Source: Rhodocyclales bacterium (GTDB lineage Bacteria; Pseudomonadota; Gammaproteobacteria; Burkholderiales; Rhodocyclaceae). From it: a stretch of 64,000 bases of DNA. This document shows positions 1-8,448 of this stretch, piece by piece. Numbering within the stretch: position 1 is the stretch's first letter; the number at the start of each line of letters is the position of its first letter. Under the pieces are notes generated by a model. That model saw nothing but the letters and a program-made list of their open reading frames with translations, was not told the origin of the DNA and searched no databases. The position numbers and the translations under genes were made by a program. The stretch is from the NCBI GenBank assembly GCA_016235805.1, contig JACRIY010000067.1:39703-103702 (forward strand), in the 5' to 3' direction.

Positions 1-328
1 CCAGCGCGGCGGTCGGCAGCAGCGAGTCGTGCACCAGTTTCAGTTCCGATTCGTAGCCGGTGGCGATGCGGCGCAGCCGCGATTCGAGGTCGGCGGCGGA
101 ACGCAACAGCCAGCGCCCCTCGTTGAGCAGTTCGCTGCCGGCCGGCGTGAGCGTCACGCGCGGGCCGCGCCGCAGGAAAAGCTGGAAGCCGAGCTGCTCC
201 TCCAGCTTGGCCACGGTGTAGGAAATCGTCGACGGGACTTTGTGCAGCGAATCGGCCGCGGCCGCGAAGGAACCGCCACGGTCTATGGCGTCGATGATTT
301 CGATCGCATCGAGGGTCAACTTGAGCAT
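1..328 (-). CDS. LysR-family transcriptional regulator, N-terminal part
   Basis: The minus strand from 328 to the window edge encodes the first 109 residues of a LysR-type regulator; the effector-binding domain lies outside the window. The start MLKLTLDAIEIIDAI leads directly into the winged helix-turn-helix (GSFAAAADSLHKVPSTISY, then a LEEQLGFQLF wing region), the usual spacing for the family. It is divergent from the flavodoxin-like gene at 514 and shares a spacer with two inverted repeats, so it probably regulates that gene and itself. The regulated partner is inference from layout; the DNA-binding domain is seen directly. Confidence 0.85.
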   Translation of the reverse strand, partial: MLKLTLDAIEIIDAIDRGGSFAAAADSLHKVPSTISYTVAKLEEQLGFQLFLRRGPRVTLTPAGSELLNEGRWLLRSAADLESRLRRIATGYESELKLVHDSLLPTAAL

Positions 329-372
329 GTGAAGCGATTCATGTTCGATTTTTTCGACGATAGGCCACGAAA

Positions 373-449
373 AGTATCAGCGCTCTATGCCTTGCTATCG
401 CTGATACTCACCCTTACTTGAGAAATTAATTCGGCTTTAACTCAGGTAA
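373..449. promoter_or_regulatory. Divergent regulatory region with two inverted repeats
   Basis: In the spacer between the LysR gene and the flavodoxin-like gene, AGTATCAGCG (373-382) and CGCTGATACT (399-408) form a perfect 10-bp inverted repeat. TTACTTGAG (414-422) and CTCAGGTAA (441-449) form a second one with 8 of 9 bases matching. LysR regulators commonly bind dyads in such divergent spacers, so these are candidate operator sites. No promoter hexamers could be assigned with confidence. Confidence 0.5.
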
Positions 450-513
450 CAACGGCAAACATTCTAGCAGCCATCATCAGCGATATCGAACCTTTCAATC
501 CGGAGGAAACACC

Positions 514-1089
514 ATGCCCCATACCGTCGTCGTCTACCACAGTGGCTATGGCCACACCCGCAAACAGGCCGAGGCCGTGCAGCAGGGCGCCGCCGGCGTG
601 AATGGCGCCAGCGCCGAACTCGTCGAAATCAACGCCGAAGGCCAGTTGCCCGAGGGCGGCTGGGAAAAACTGGAAAAAGCTGACGCCATCGTCTTCGGCT
701 CGCCCACCTACATGGGCGGGCCCTCATGGCAGTTCAAGCGCTTCGCCGATGCCAGCTCCAAGCCCTGGTTCGGCTCGAAGTGGAAGAACAAGGTCGCCGC
801 CGGCTTCACCAACTCGGCCTCGATGAACGGCGACAAGCTGTCGACCCTGCACTACATGATCACCCTGTCCATGCAGCAGGGCATGGTCTGGGTCGGCACC
901 GGCATGATGCCGGCCAACAGCAAGGCCGCCACACGCAACGACGTAAACTGGCTCGGCTCCTTCGCCGGCGCCATGGCGCAGTCGCCGTCCGATTCCAGCC
1001 CCGAGGAAGGCCCCCTGCCCGGCGACCTGGAAACCGCGCGCCTGTTCGGCGCCCGCGTCGCCGAAAGCGCCGCGCGCTGGAACCGCTAA
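514..1089 (+). CDS. Flavodoxin/NAD(P)H:quinone oxidoreductase-like flavoprotein
   Basis: This 191-residue protein has the flavodoxin fold of the WrbA/FMN-reductase type. The phosphate-binding loop SGYGHT lies at residues 10-15 after a hydrophobic strand (TVVVYH), and the flavin-contacting segment FGSPTYMGGPS follows near residue 62. Proteins of this type use FMN for two-electron reduction of quinones or other acceptors in the cytoplasm. A purine-rich ribosome site (CCGGAGGAAAC) precedes the ATG. The gene is divergent from a LysR regulator, a common arrangement for inducible quinone or azo reductases. The exact substrate is unknown. Confidence 0.85.
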   Translation: MPHTVVVYHSGYGHTRKQAEAVQQGAAGVNGASAELVEINAEGQLPEGGWEKLEKADAIVFGSPTYMGGPSWQFKRFADASSKPWFGSKWKNKVAAGFTNSASMNGDKLSTLHYMITLSMQQGMVWVGTGMMPANSKAATRNDVNWLGSFAGAMAQSPSDSSPEEGPLPGDLETARLFGARVAESAARWNR

Positions 1090-1227
1090 CTTTCATGATG
1101 CGCTGGCTACGCCCCCGATCATGAATTTGGCGATACCAAATTGCCCCCCACCCCCGTTCCACGGCCGGCTTTGCACAGCCGGCCGGCTACGGCGGCGCAA
1201 TGCTGTGCATTGCGAAACCCCGCCTTC

Positions 1228-1280
1228 GCCCCCCGCCCCGGGGCGGGGAACATAGTTTGCTCGCTGCGCTCGATATCACC
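1228..1280 (+). repeat. Hairpin plus GCTCGCTGCGCTCG repeat, copy 1
   Basis: The hairpin CCCCGCCCCGGGGCGGGG (1231-1248) is followed by a 23-base segment (1254-1276) containing GCTCGCTGCGCTCG. That segment recurs identically at 23081-23103, also after a GC hairpin. It sits in the 242-base spacer between the flavodoxin and pirin genes. The spacer also opens, at the stop codon, with ACTTTCATGATGCG (1089-1102), which recurs at 22986-22999. Confidence 0.7.
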
Positions 1281-1331
1281 CCGAGCGCGTTCTGTTGTCT
1301 CTCGTCACCATTCACCATAGGAGGAAAGATC

Positions 1332-2048
1332 ATGCTCGAACTGCGCAGGGCCGCCGAGCGCGGCGTGGCCAACTTCGGCTGGCTCGATTCGCGACACACG
1401 TTTTCCTTCGGCCACTATTACGATCCGAAGCAGGTCGGCTTTTCCGACCTGCTGGTGATCAATGACGACCGCGTCGAGCCGGGGATGGGCTTCGGCACCC
1501 ACCCGCACCGCGACATGGAGATCTTCTCCTATGTGCTGGAAGGTGCGCTGGAACACAAGGACTCGATGGGCACCGGTTCTGTGATCCGTCCCGGCGACGT
1601 GCAGATGATGAGCGCCGGCAGCGGCATCACCCACAGCGAGTTCAACCCTTCGCGCCAGGAAGGCGTGCATTTCCTGCAGATCTGGATCGTGCCCGACCGC
1701 CAGCGCGTGGCGCCGCGCTACCAGCAGAAGAACTTTTCCGCTGCCGACAAACGCGGCCGCCTGCGCCTTATCATTTCCCCTGACGCCGCGGACGGCGCGC
1801 TCGGCGTGTATCAGGATGCGCGGGTGTATGCGGGCCTGTTCGACGGCGCCGAAGCGGCGGAATTCGACTTGCCCGCGGGGCGCTACGCCTACATCCATGT
1901 CGCGCGCGGCAGCCTGAGCGTCAATGGCACCGCAATGTCCGCCGGCGACGGCGCGCGGATTCGCGAGACCGGCGAGCTGCGCTTCGATGGCGGCGAGGAT
2001 GCCGAAGTGCTGCTGTTCGACCTGCGACCGCAGGAACGGCCGCGATAG
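1332..2048 (+). CDS. Pirin family protein (bicupin)
   Basis: The start at 1332 (MLELRRAAERG) was chosen because TAGGAGGAAAG lies eight bases upstream; the frame stays open further upstream but that stretch is repeat DNA. The 238-residue product has the pirin signature: RHTFSFGHYYDP near the start, then the metal-site segment FGTHPHRDMEIFSYVLEG and ITHSEFN. The two His of HPHRD, a later His and a Glu normally bind the active-site metal in the first cupin barrel. Pirins include quercetin dioxygenases (YhaK type) and redox-sensing regulators; which applies here cannot be told. Confidence 0.9.
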   Translation: MLELRRAAERGVANFGWLDSRHTFSFGHYYDPKQVGFSDLLVINDDRVEPGMGFGTHPHRDMEIFSYVLEGALEHKDSMGTGSVIRPGDVQMMSAGSGITHSEFNPSRQEGVHFLQIWIVPDRQRVAPRYQQKNFSAADKRGRLRLIISPDAADGALGVYQDARVYAGLFDGAEAAEFDLPAGRYAYIHVARGSLSVNGTAMSAGDGARIRETGELRFDGGEDAEVLLFDLRPQERPR

Positions 2049-2060
2049 CGCCGCGAAAAC

Positions 2061-2080
2061 TCGGCGCTAACGACACGGCG
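2061..2080 (+). repeat. Short dispersed repeat R, copy 1 (diverged)
   Basis: TCGGCGCTAACGACACGGCG differs from the core TCGGCGCTGGCGNNACGGCG at two positions. It fills the 34-base gap between the convergent pirin and BtuF-like genes. Confidence 0.6.
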
Positions 2081-2082
2081 AT

Positions 2083-2877
2083 TCAGGCGAGCTGCCGCCG
2101 CAATTCCGCCAGATAGCGAAGCCCGGCTATCGCCCGGCTGCCATACCAGGAAACCATTTCGCCATCGATGCGGGTAACCGGCAGGCGCGCCAGTTCACCG
2201 ACCTCGGCCTCATCACGCACGGTGAAGGCATAGGGCTCCGACGGCAACAACACGCGCTGCGCGTCGGCCAGCCAGGGGGCATTCCAGTCGAAGGCCGGAT
2301 AGCGGCTCACGGCCTCGGCCGGTAGCGTGTCCCAGCCAGCCGCACCGAGCATCGCGGCGATGTAGGTGTCGCGGCGCACCGTCATCCAGGGCTCGCGCCA
2401 GATCGGGTAGAGCACGCGCTCGCGCGGCAGGCTCCGCGCCTGGGCGTCCAGTTCGGCGCGGGCGGCGGCAAACGCAGCGGCCAGTCGCGCGGCGAGATGC
2501 TCGCGACGAAAGACATGGCCGAGCAGGGCGTAGAGGCCGAGGTTGTCGTCCACCGCGCGCGGATGCACGACGATGACATGGGGCACGAAACCCATGATTT
2601 CCTCGACCACCTCACGCCGGTTCTCGTCGATCTCGGCAATCACATGGGTCGGCGCGAGTTGCCGCAGTACATCGAGCTTCACGTCCTTGGTGCCGCCAAC
2701 CTTGGAAACGCTGCGCAGAGCTTCCTTCGGGTGCACGCAGAATCCGGTGCGGCCGACCAACTGGCCGCCGAGGTCAAGGTCGCAGACCAGTTCGGTCAGG
2801 CTCGGCACCAGGCTGACGATGCGCGGCGCGCCCACGCAGGGCGGATGCTCGCGGCCCAGCGCGTCCTCCATCGACAT
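2083..2877 (-). CDS. BtuF-like helical-backbone metal receptor / cobalamin-binding protein
   Basis: This 264-residue protein resembles the periplasmic binding component of vitamin B12/iron transporters (PRIVSLVPSLTELVCDL near the start, VGRTGFC, KVGGTKDVKLD, THVIAEIDEN). The start at 2877 overlaps the stop of the upstream SDR gene by one base (TGATG), which argues for translational coupling. No signal peptide is visible at this start, so it may be a cytoplasmic member of the family. No permease or ATPase genes are adjacent, so a transport role is unproven. Confidence 0.75.
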   Translation of the reverse strand: MSMEDALGREHPPCVGAPRIVSLVPSLTELVCDLDLGGQLVGRTGFCVHPKEALRSVSKVGGTKDVKLDVLRQLAPTHVIAEIDENRREVVEEIMGFVPHVIVVHPRAVDDNLGLYALLGHVFRREHLAARLAAAFAAARAELDAQARSLPRERVLYPIWREPWMTVRRDTYIAAMLGAAGWDTLPAEAVSRYPAFDWNAPWLADAQRVLLPSEPYAFTVRDEAEVGELARLPVTRIDGEMVSWYGSRAIAGLRYLAELRRQLA

Positions 2878-3635
2878 CAAAGATCGAGGCGGCGCGGCTT
2901 CCTGCCGGCGCGCGCGAACAGCAGGTCGAAAACCGGGTTGGGCAGCAGGCGCATCAGCTTGGCGACCACGCCCATCTGCCAGGGAATCACGGTGTAGCTG
3001 GTACCGCATTCGATGGCGCGGGCGAAGCGGCGCGCCGCCTCGTCGGCCGGCATCAGGAAGGGCATCGGATAGCGGTTGACCGCCGTCATCGGCGTGGCGA
3101 TGTAGCCCGGCGCGATAGTGACCACCTTGATCCCGCTGCCGCGCAATTCGACACGCAGGGCTTCGAGGTAGGCGATGGTCGCCGCCTTCGATGCCGAATA
3201 GGCGCCCGCGCCCGGCAAACCGCGGATGCCGGCCACCGAGGCGATGCCCACCAGGCGGCCGCTGCCGCGCGCCTTCATGGCGGCGATGAAGGGCTGGAAG
3301 GTCTGCGCCATGCCGGCCACGTTGGTGTCGAACACGCGACGCAGGGCGGCCATGTCATCGGCCTCGTGCGCCAGCGTGCCCACCGATATGCCGGCATTGG
3401 CGATGACGATGTCGGGCGTACCGCCGGCCATGAAATCCGCCGCCGCCGCGCGCATCGCCTCCGCGTCGGCCACGTCGAGCGGGTAACAAGCGTGACTGCC
3501 GGGAAGCTCCGCGGCAAGGGCCTCCAGCGTCTGCCGGCGCCGCGCCGCAAGACCGATAGTGGCTCCATTCGCCGCGTAATGGCGCGCCAGCGCGTCGCCG
3601 ATGCCGCTCGATGCGCCGGTCAGGAATACACGCAC
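2877..3635 (-). CDS. SDR family NAD(P)-dependent oxidoreductase
   Basis: This is a classical short-chain dehydrogenase of 252 residues. The cofactor-binding glycine motif TGASSGIG begins at residue 6, NAG lies in IVIANAGIS, and the catalytic Ser-Tyr-Lys triad is seen as VGIASVAG and YSASKAA. A C-terminal extension ends in GRKPRRLDL. It lies six bases downstream of dsbA and overlaps the next gene by one base, so dsbA, this gene and the BtuF-like gene are probably one transcript. The substrate is unknown. Confidence 0.92.
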   Translation of the reverse strand: MRVFLTGASSGIGDALARHYAANGATIGLAARRRQTLEALAAELPGSHACYPLDVADAEAMRAAAADFMAGGTPDIVIANAGISVGTLAHEADDMAALRRVFDTNVAGMAQTFQPFIAAMKARGSGRLVGIASVAGIRGLPGAGAYSASKAATIAYLEALRVELRGSGIKVVTIAPGYIATPMTAVNRYPMPFLMPADEAARRFARAIECGTSYTVIPWQMGVVAKLMRLLPNPVFDLLFARAGRKPRRLDL

Positions 3636-3641
3636 CGCGCG

Positions 3642-4271
3642 TTATTTGCGGCCAGCCTCGGCGCGCACGCGGGCGACCAGTTGATCGACCAGCGTGATCA
3701 GTTCGCCATAGTTCCCGGGGGTGATCGCCTGGTAGCGGCCATGCACGACCATCGCCGGAACCCCGGTCAGGCCCGCCGCCAGAGTCAGTTCGCGTGCCTG
3801 TCGGACGCGGCTGCTGACGCCGAAGGATGACCAGGCTGCGCGGAACTTTGCGGGATCGATGCCCTTGCCGGCGACCCAGTCCAGCAGGTGCTTTTCCTCG
3901 TCGATGCGCTTGCGTTCGACATGGATCGCCTTGAACACTTCGGCATGCAGCGCGTCCACCAGGTTCATGGCTTCAAGGGTGTAATAAAGCCGTGTGCCCG
4001 GCGTCCACCTGTCGTTGGGGAACACCGCCGGCACCCGACGGAAACTGACGTCGGGCGGCAGCCTGGCGGCCCACGGTGCCAACACCGGCTCGAAATCGAA
4101 GCAGTGCGGGCATCCATACCAGAAGAATTCGGTGACCTCGATCCGGGCGCTGTCCGCCACCAGCGGCGGATCGATCACGCGAAAATCGCGCCCCGCCTGC
4201 AATTCGGCCGCGCACGCGCCGAAGCAAAGCAACGCGAGCATGGCCCCGAACAATCCGCGCCAGGTTCTCAT
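3642..4271 (-). CDS. dsbA: Thiol:disulfide interchange protein DsbA
   Basis: This is a 209-residue periplasmic thiol oxidase. A signal peptide (RTWRGLFGAMLALLCFGACAA) is followed by the thioredoxin fold with the redox-active CPHC in FFWYGCPHCFDFEP. The cis-proline loop TGVPAMVV comes after the inserted helical domain. DsbA introduces disulfides into exported proteins and is recycled by DsbB. It lies 12 bases downstream of the SPOR-domain gene, an arrangement seen in other betaproteobacteria. Confidence 0.93.
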   Translation of the reverse strand: MRTWRGLFGAMLALLCFGACAAELQAGRDFRVIDPPLVADSARIEVTEFFWYGCPHCFDFEPVLAPWAARLPPDVSFRRVPAVFPNDRWTPGTRLYYTLEAMNLVDALHAEVFKAIHVERKRIDEEKHLLDWVAGKGIDPAKFRAAWSSFGVSSRVRQARELTLAAGLTGVPAMVVHGRYQAITPGNYGELITLVDQLVARVRAEAGRK

Positions 4272-4283
4272 GCCGCCTCCTCC

Positions 4284-4937
4284 CTATTCCTTTTGCTTGA
4301 TGACGGTGCCTTGCACCCCGCTTTGGGTCAGCAATCCGCGCGCCCGGTTCATTTCTTCAGTATCGCGGAAGGGACCGACGCGCACCCGATGCATGGTGCC
4401 CTTGTCCGGAATATTGACTTCCTGCACGCTGGCGTACAGGCCGGTCAGCGCCAGCTTGGCCTTGAGGTTGTCGGCATCGGCGGCCTTCTGGAAGGAACCG
4501 ACCTGCAGGAAATAGATGTCGACCAGCGAAGGCTTGGCGTCCGCCACCGGCGCGGCGGCCGGAGTCGCAGGCGCGGGCGCGGCTGCTGCGGGTGCCGGCG
4601 CGGCCGGTCCGGCGGTGGGTTTGCCTTCGAGGATGTTGTAGAAGTCGAAGCGCTGCCGTTCGGCGGGCTTGTCGCCGGGCTTGCCCGGCAGCGCAGCCGG
4701 AGCCTTGGCGTTCGCACCGTCGACGGCCTTGTCCGCCTTGGGCGCGCCCTCGTACTTGTTCTGAAAGGGCAGCGGCGACTTGTTGAGGTACCAGACCACG
4801 CCGAAGGCGATGCTGACCCCGATCACGAGACCGATGAACACGCCGAGCAGCGTGCCGCCGCCGCTCTTCCTCTGCGGCGCCCTGGGTTTGACCGCGGGGC
4901 GGACGCCTTTTTCTCCCGTCTTGTCGAATTTGCTCAT
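4284..4937 (-). CDS. SPOR domain-containing membrane protein (FtsN-like)
   Basis: This 217-residue protein has a basic cytoplasmic N-terminus, one transmembrane helix (TLLGVFIGLVIGVSIAFGVV, about residues 29-48) and a long Ala/Pro-rich periplasmic linker. A C-terminal SPOR domain of about 75 residues (YFLQVGSFQKAADADNLKAK, and later RVRVGPFRD) ends the protein. SPOR domains bind denuded peptidoglycan glycans at the septum. It lies 13 bases downstream of argS and upstream of dsbA. Whether it is the true FtsN is uncertain. Confidence 0.9.
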   Translation of the reverse strand: MSKFDKTGEKGVRPAVKPRAPQRKSGGGTLLGVFIGLVIGVSIAFGVVWYLNKSPLPFQNKYEGAPKADKAVDGANAKAPAALPGKPGDKPAERQRFDFYNILEGKPTAGPAAPAPAAAAPAPATPAAAPVADAKPSLVDIYFLQVGSFQKAADADNLKAKLALTGLYASVQEVNIPDKGTMHRVRVGPFRDTEEMNRARGLLTQSGVQGTVIKQKE

Positions 4938-4950
4938 AGCATTCTTGGAA

Positions 4951-6717
4951 TCACATGCTCACCGGTTGCGATACGCCCAGCAGGGAAAGCCCGTTCTGCA
5001 GCACCTGCCGCGTCGCCAGCGCCAGCGCCAGGCGCGCCCGACGCACCGCCGGGTCGTCGACCAGCACCCGCTCGGCGTTGTACCAGCTGTGGAAATCGCC
5101 GGCCAGATCCTTGAGGTAGAAGGCCAGCGCATGCGGCGCATGGTCGCGCGCCGCCTGCTGGATCAGGTCGGGGAATTCGGCCAATCGAGCGCACAGGGCG
5201 AACTCGCGTTCGTTCTGCAGCGGCGACAGGTCGGCGCCCGCCAGTTCGGCGGCATCGCCGTCCCACTGGGCCAGCACCGAACAGATCCGGGCATGGGCGT
5301 ACTGCACGTAGTAAACCGGGTTGTCGTTGCTCTGCGACTTGGCGAGGTCGAGGTCGAAATCCAGCGCCTGGTCGCACTTGCGCAACATGTAGAAGAAGCG
5401 GCAGGCATCGTTGCCGACTTCCGCACGCAACTGGCGCAGCGTGACGTACTCGCCGGAGCGGGTGGACATCGAGACCTTCTGCCCGTCGCGGAACAGGCTG
5501 ACGAACTGCACCAAAGTGACTTCGAGCCGGCTCGCGTCGGCGCCCGCCGCCGACAGCGCGCCCCTGACGCGCGGGATGTAGCCGTGATGGTCGGCGCCCC
5601 AGACGTCGATCACCTTGTCGAAGCCGCGCTCGAACTTGTTGAGGTGGTAGGCGATGTCGGAGGCGAAGTAGGTGTAGATGCCGTTCTCGCGCTGCACCAC
5701 GCGATCCTTCTCGTCGCCGAAGGCCGTCGAGCTGAACCACTTGGCGCCGTCCTGGACATAGATGTGGCCGGATTTTTCCAGCGCCGCGACGGCGCGCGCC
5801 ACCATGCCGGTGTCGTAGAGGCTGCGCTCGGAGAACCAGACGTCGAAATGCACGCCGAATTCCTCGAGGTCGGCGCGGCAGTCGGCCAGTTGCTCGGACA
5901 GCACGTGGCTGTGCACGTAGGCCCAGTCTTCTCCGAGCAGGTCCTTGCCGGCGAGGATCAGTCCGTCGAGGCGCGCCTCGATGTCCTCGGTCTCGGGCAC
6001 GCAGGCCAGCACGGCCTCGGCCGGATGCACGTAGCGGTCGCCGTGGGCCTGCCGGATCTGCTCGGCCATCTCGCGCACGTAACCGCCCTGGTAGGCATTG
6101 GGCGGAAAAGGCACCGGCTCGTCGAAAAGTTCCAGGTAGCGCAACCAGGCCGACACGGCGAGGATGTCCATCTGGCGGCCGGCGTCATTGACGTAATACT
6201 CGCGCGTGACTTCGTAGCCGGCGAAGGCCAGCAGCGATGCCAGGCTGGCGCCAAAGGCGGCGCCCCGGCCATGGCCGACATGCAGCGGGCCGGTCGGATT
6301 GGCGGAAACGAACTCGACCTGCAGGCGGCGCGCGGCACGGCCGTTGCGCACCGGGCTGCGGCCGAAATCATGTCCGGCGCCCAGCACGGCACCGACCACG
6401 GCACAGCGGGCGGCGGCGGTCAATGTGAAATTGATGAAGCCGGCACCGGCGATCTCGACCTTCGCCACGGCCGGCGAGGCGGGCAACTCGCGCACCAGGC
6501 GCTCGGCGATCTGGCGCGGATTGGTCTTCAGTTCGCGCGCCAGTTGCATGGCGATGTTGCTGGCGAAATCGCCGTGACTGGCCTGCTTGGGGCGTTCCAG
6601 GAGTATTTCGGCCAGTCCCTGGCCGGGCGCCACGCTGGCCAGTGCCGTGCGCAGCAGGCCGGCGAGATGCTGGCGGGCGTCGAAGCCGCTACTGATTTTT
6701 TCGCTGGATGCAGCCAT
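4951..6717 (-). CDS. argS: Arginyl-tRNA synthetase
   Basis: This is a class I aminoacyl-tRNA synthetase of 588 residues, typical in length. The HIGH-type motif is PTGPLHVGHGRGAAFG (about residue 140), the KMSKS counterpart is GQKVSMSTRSG, and the N-terminal Add1 domain and C-terminal anticodon-binding helices are present. It charges tRNA-Arg with arginine in the cytoplasm. It heads a minus-strand run argS, SPOR protein, dsbA, SDR, BtuF-like gene. A TATAAT hexamer lies 33 bases upstream of the start. Confidence 0.97.
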   Translation of the reverse strand: MAASSEKISSGFDARQHLAGLLRTALASVAPGQGLAEILLERPKQASHGDFASNIAMQLARELKTNPRQIAERLVRELPASPAVAKVEIAGAGFINFTLTAAARCAVVGAVLGAGHDFGRSPVRNGRAARRLQVEFVSANPTGPLHVGHGRGAAFGASLASLLAFAGYEVTREYYVNDAGRQMDILAVSAWLRYLELFDEPVPFPPNAYQGGYVREMAEQIRQAHGDRYVHPAEAVLACVPETEDIEARLDGLILAGKDLLGEDWAYVHSHVLSEQLADCRADLEEFGVHFDVWFSERSLYDTGMVARAVAALEKSGHIYVQDGAKWFSSTAFGDEKDRVVQRENGIYTYFASDIAYHLNKFERGFDKVIDVWGADHHGYIPRVRGALSAAGADASRLEVTLVQFVSLFRDGQKVSMSTRSGEYVTLRQLRAEVGNDACRFFYMLRKCDQALDFDLDLAKSQSNDNPVYYVQYAHARICSVLAQWDGDAAELAGADLSPLQNEREFALCARLAEFPDLIQQAARDHAPHALAFYLKDLAGDFHSWYNAERVLVDDPAVRRARLALALATRQVLQNGLSLLGVSQPVSM

Positions 6718-6749
6718 GTCGGGAGGTGGAGGCTTTCGAAAGGCTGTGA

Positions 6750-6755
6750 ATTATA
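6750..6755 (-). promoter_or_regulatory. Candidate -10 element for argS
   Basis: The minus strand reads TATAAT here, a consensus -10 hexamer, which would put the transcript start about 26 bases before the argS ATG. No good -35 hexamer is visible at 16-18 bases upstream, so the call rests on the -10 alone. Confidence 0.4.
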
Positions 6756-6841
6756 CTTCCCGTTTAACTTACGGCCGCCATGCTTAACGTCGATAATGCC
6801 GACGTCGGCCCCCACTGAATCCAGGTTCCTCGCCAACCCCC

Positions 6842-8383
6842 GTGCGCATTTTCCGCCTGATCCGTATCGCCCGCGTCGCCTACCTCTACGGACTCGACAG
6901 CCTGATCCTCGAACACGAGGTCGAACCGGGTTTGCGCACGCGCCTGCTGCTCGCGGCGCAGCGCCTGATGTTCTGGCGCGACCTGTCGGCGCCGCGCGCC
7001 GTGCGCCTGCGCCAGGCGCTTGAGGACCTGGGGCCGATCTTCGTCAAGTTCGGCCAGTTGCTATCGACCCGGCGCGACCTGCTGCCGCTGGACATCGCCG
7101 ACGAGCTGGCAAAACTGCAGGACCGCGTGCCGCCCTTCCCCTCGGAACTGGCCATCACCGAACTAGAGAAAGCCTATGGCAAGCCGGTAGATCAGGTCTT
7201 CGCCGCCTTCGACCGCACGCCGGTGGCCTCGGCCTCGGTGGCGCAGGTGCATTTCGCGGTGCTGCCGGATGGCCGCGAGGTCGCGGTCAAGATCCTGCGT
7301 CCCGGCATCCAGCCGGTGATCGAGCATGACATCGCGCTGCTGCAGGTCGCCGCCAACCTTTTGGAAACCCTCTGGGCCGATGGCCGCCGCCTCAAGCCGC
7401 GGGAGGTAGTGGCGGAGTTCGACAAGTACCTCCATTACGAACTGGACCTGATGCGCGAAGCGGCCAACTGCTCGCAACTGCGGCGCAATTTCGAAGGCTC
7501 CGACCTGCTGATCCTGCCCGAAGTGCATTGGGACTGGTGCAGCACCAGCGTCATGGTCATGGAGCGCATGCACGGCACCACCATTTCGCAGATCGACGCC
7601 CTGCGCGACAAGGGGGTGGACATTCCGCGCCTGGCGCGGGCCGGCGTCGAGATCTTCTTCACGCAGGTGTTCCGCGACGGATTTTTCAACGCCGACAAGC
7701 ACCCGGGCAACATCTTCGTCGCCACCGACGGCCCGCGCAAGGGCAGCTACATCGCGCTCGACTTCGGCATCGTCGGCACCCTGTCGGATGTGGACAAGAA
7801 CTACCTGGCGCAAAACTTCCTCGCCTTCTTCAAGCGCGACTACAAGCGCGTGGCCGAGGCGCACATCGAATCCGGCTGGGCGCCCAAGGGCACCCGCGTC
7901 GACGAGTTCGAGGCGGCGATCCGCTCGGTCTGCGAACCCTTCTTCGACCGCCCGCTGAAGGAAATCTCGCTCGGCCGCGTGCTGCTGCGGCTGTTCCAGA
8001 CCTCGCGCCAGTTCAACGTCGAAGTGCAACCGCAACTGGTGCTGCTGCAGAAGACCCTGCTCAACGTCGAGGGCCTCGGCCGCGAGCTCGACCCCGAGCT
8101 TGACCTGTGGCAAACCGCGCTGCCCTACCTGGAGCGCTGGATGAGCGAACAACTCGGCTGGCTGGCGCTGGAGAACAACATCAAGCGCGAGGCGACCAAC
8201 TGGGCCCGCCTGCTGCCGACCCTGCCGCGCCTGGTGCATCAGGCACTGACAGCCACCGCGACACCTGCGCCCAACCTGGAACTGGAAAGCCTCGCCGCCG
8301 AAGTGCGCGGCCTGCGCCAGTTGCTCTGGCTGGCATTCGCGGTCGCCGCCGGCGCGCTGACCTTCGCCTTCCTGCGCACCTGA
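6842..8383 (+). CDS. ubiB: Ubiquinone biosynthesis kinase-like protein UbiB
   Basis: This is a 513-residue atypical kinase of the ABC1/ADCK/UbiB family, needed for aerobic ubiquinone biosynthesis. The family KxGQ motif is seen as [11 protein letters not shown], the Ala-rich nucleotide loop as [10 protein letters not shown], the invariant Lys in VAVKILRPG, and the metal/catalytic segments as HPGNIFV and [10 protein letters not shown]-terminal hydrophobic helix ([17 protein letters not shown]) anchors it to the membrane. The start is GTG, and no other downstream start fits the conserved N-terminus. Confidence 0.95.
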   Translation: MRIFRLIRIARVAYLYGLDSLILEHEVEPGLRTRLLLAAQRLMFWRDLSAPRAVRLRQALEDLGPIFVKFGQLLSTRRDLLPLDIADELAKLQDRVPPFPSELAITELEKAYGKPVDQVFAAFDRTPVASASVAQVHFAVLPDGREVAVKILRPGIQPVIEHDIALLQVAANLLETLWADGRRLKPREVVAEFDKYLHYELDLMREAANCSQLRRNFEGSDLLILPEVHWDWCSTSVMVMERMHGTTISQIDALRDKGVDIPRLARAGVEIFFTQVFRDGFFNADKHPGNIFVATDGPRKGSYIALDFGIVGTLSDVDKNYLAQNFLAFFKRDYKRVAEAHIESGWAPKGTRVDEFEAAIRSVCEPFFDRPLKEISLGRVLLRLFQTSRQFNVEVQPQLVLLQKTLLNVEGLGRELDPELDLWQTALPYLERWMSEQLGWLALENNIKREATNWARLLPTLPRLVHQALTATATPAPNLELESLAAEVRGLRQLLWLAFAVAAGALTFAFLRT

Positions 8384-8448
8384 CGAAAGGGATTTACGCC
8401 GCTTCGGTGCCGCATTTATACTTTGCTCACTGACTACTGATCCCTGAC

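Noticed and set aside
1131..1147. GATACCAAATT near 1135 as another higBA-type operator
   Set aside because: Only one half matches the palindrome at 16830, and no toxin-antitoxin gene follows.
4780..7023. 747-residue plus-strand open frame over argS and the SPOR gene
   Set aside because: Shadow of argS on the other strand; no recognised domain and unlikely composition.
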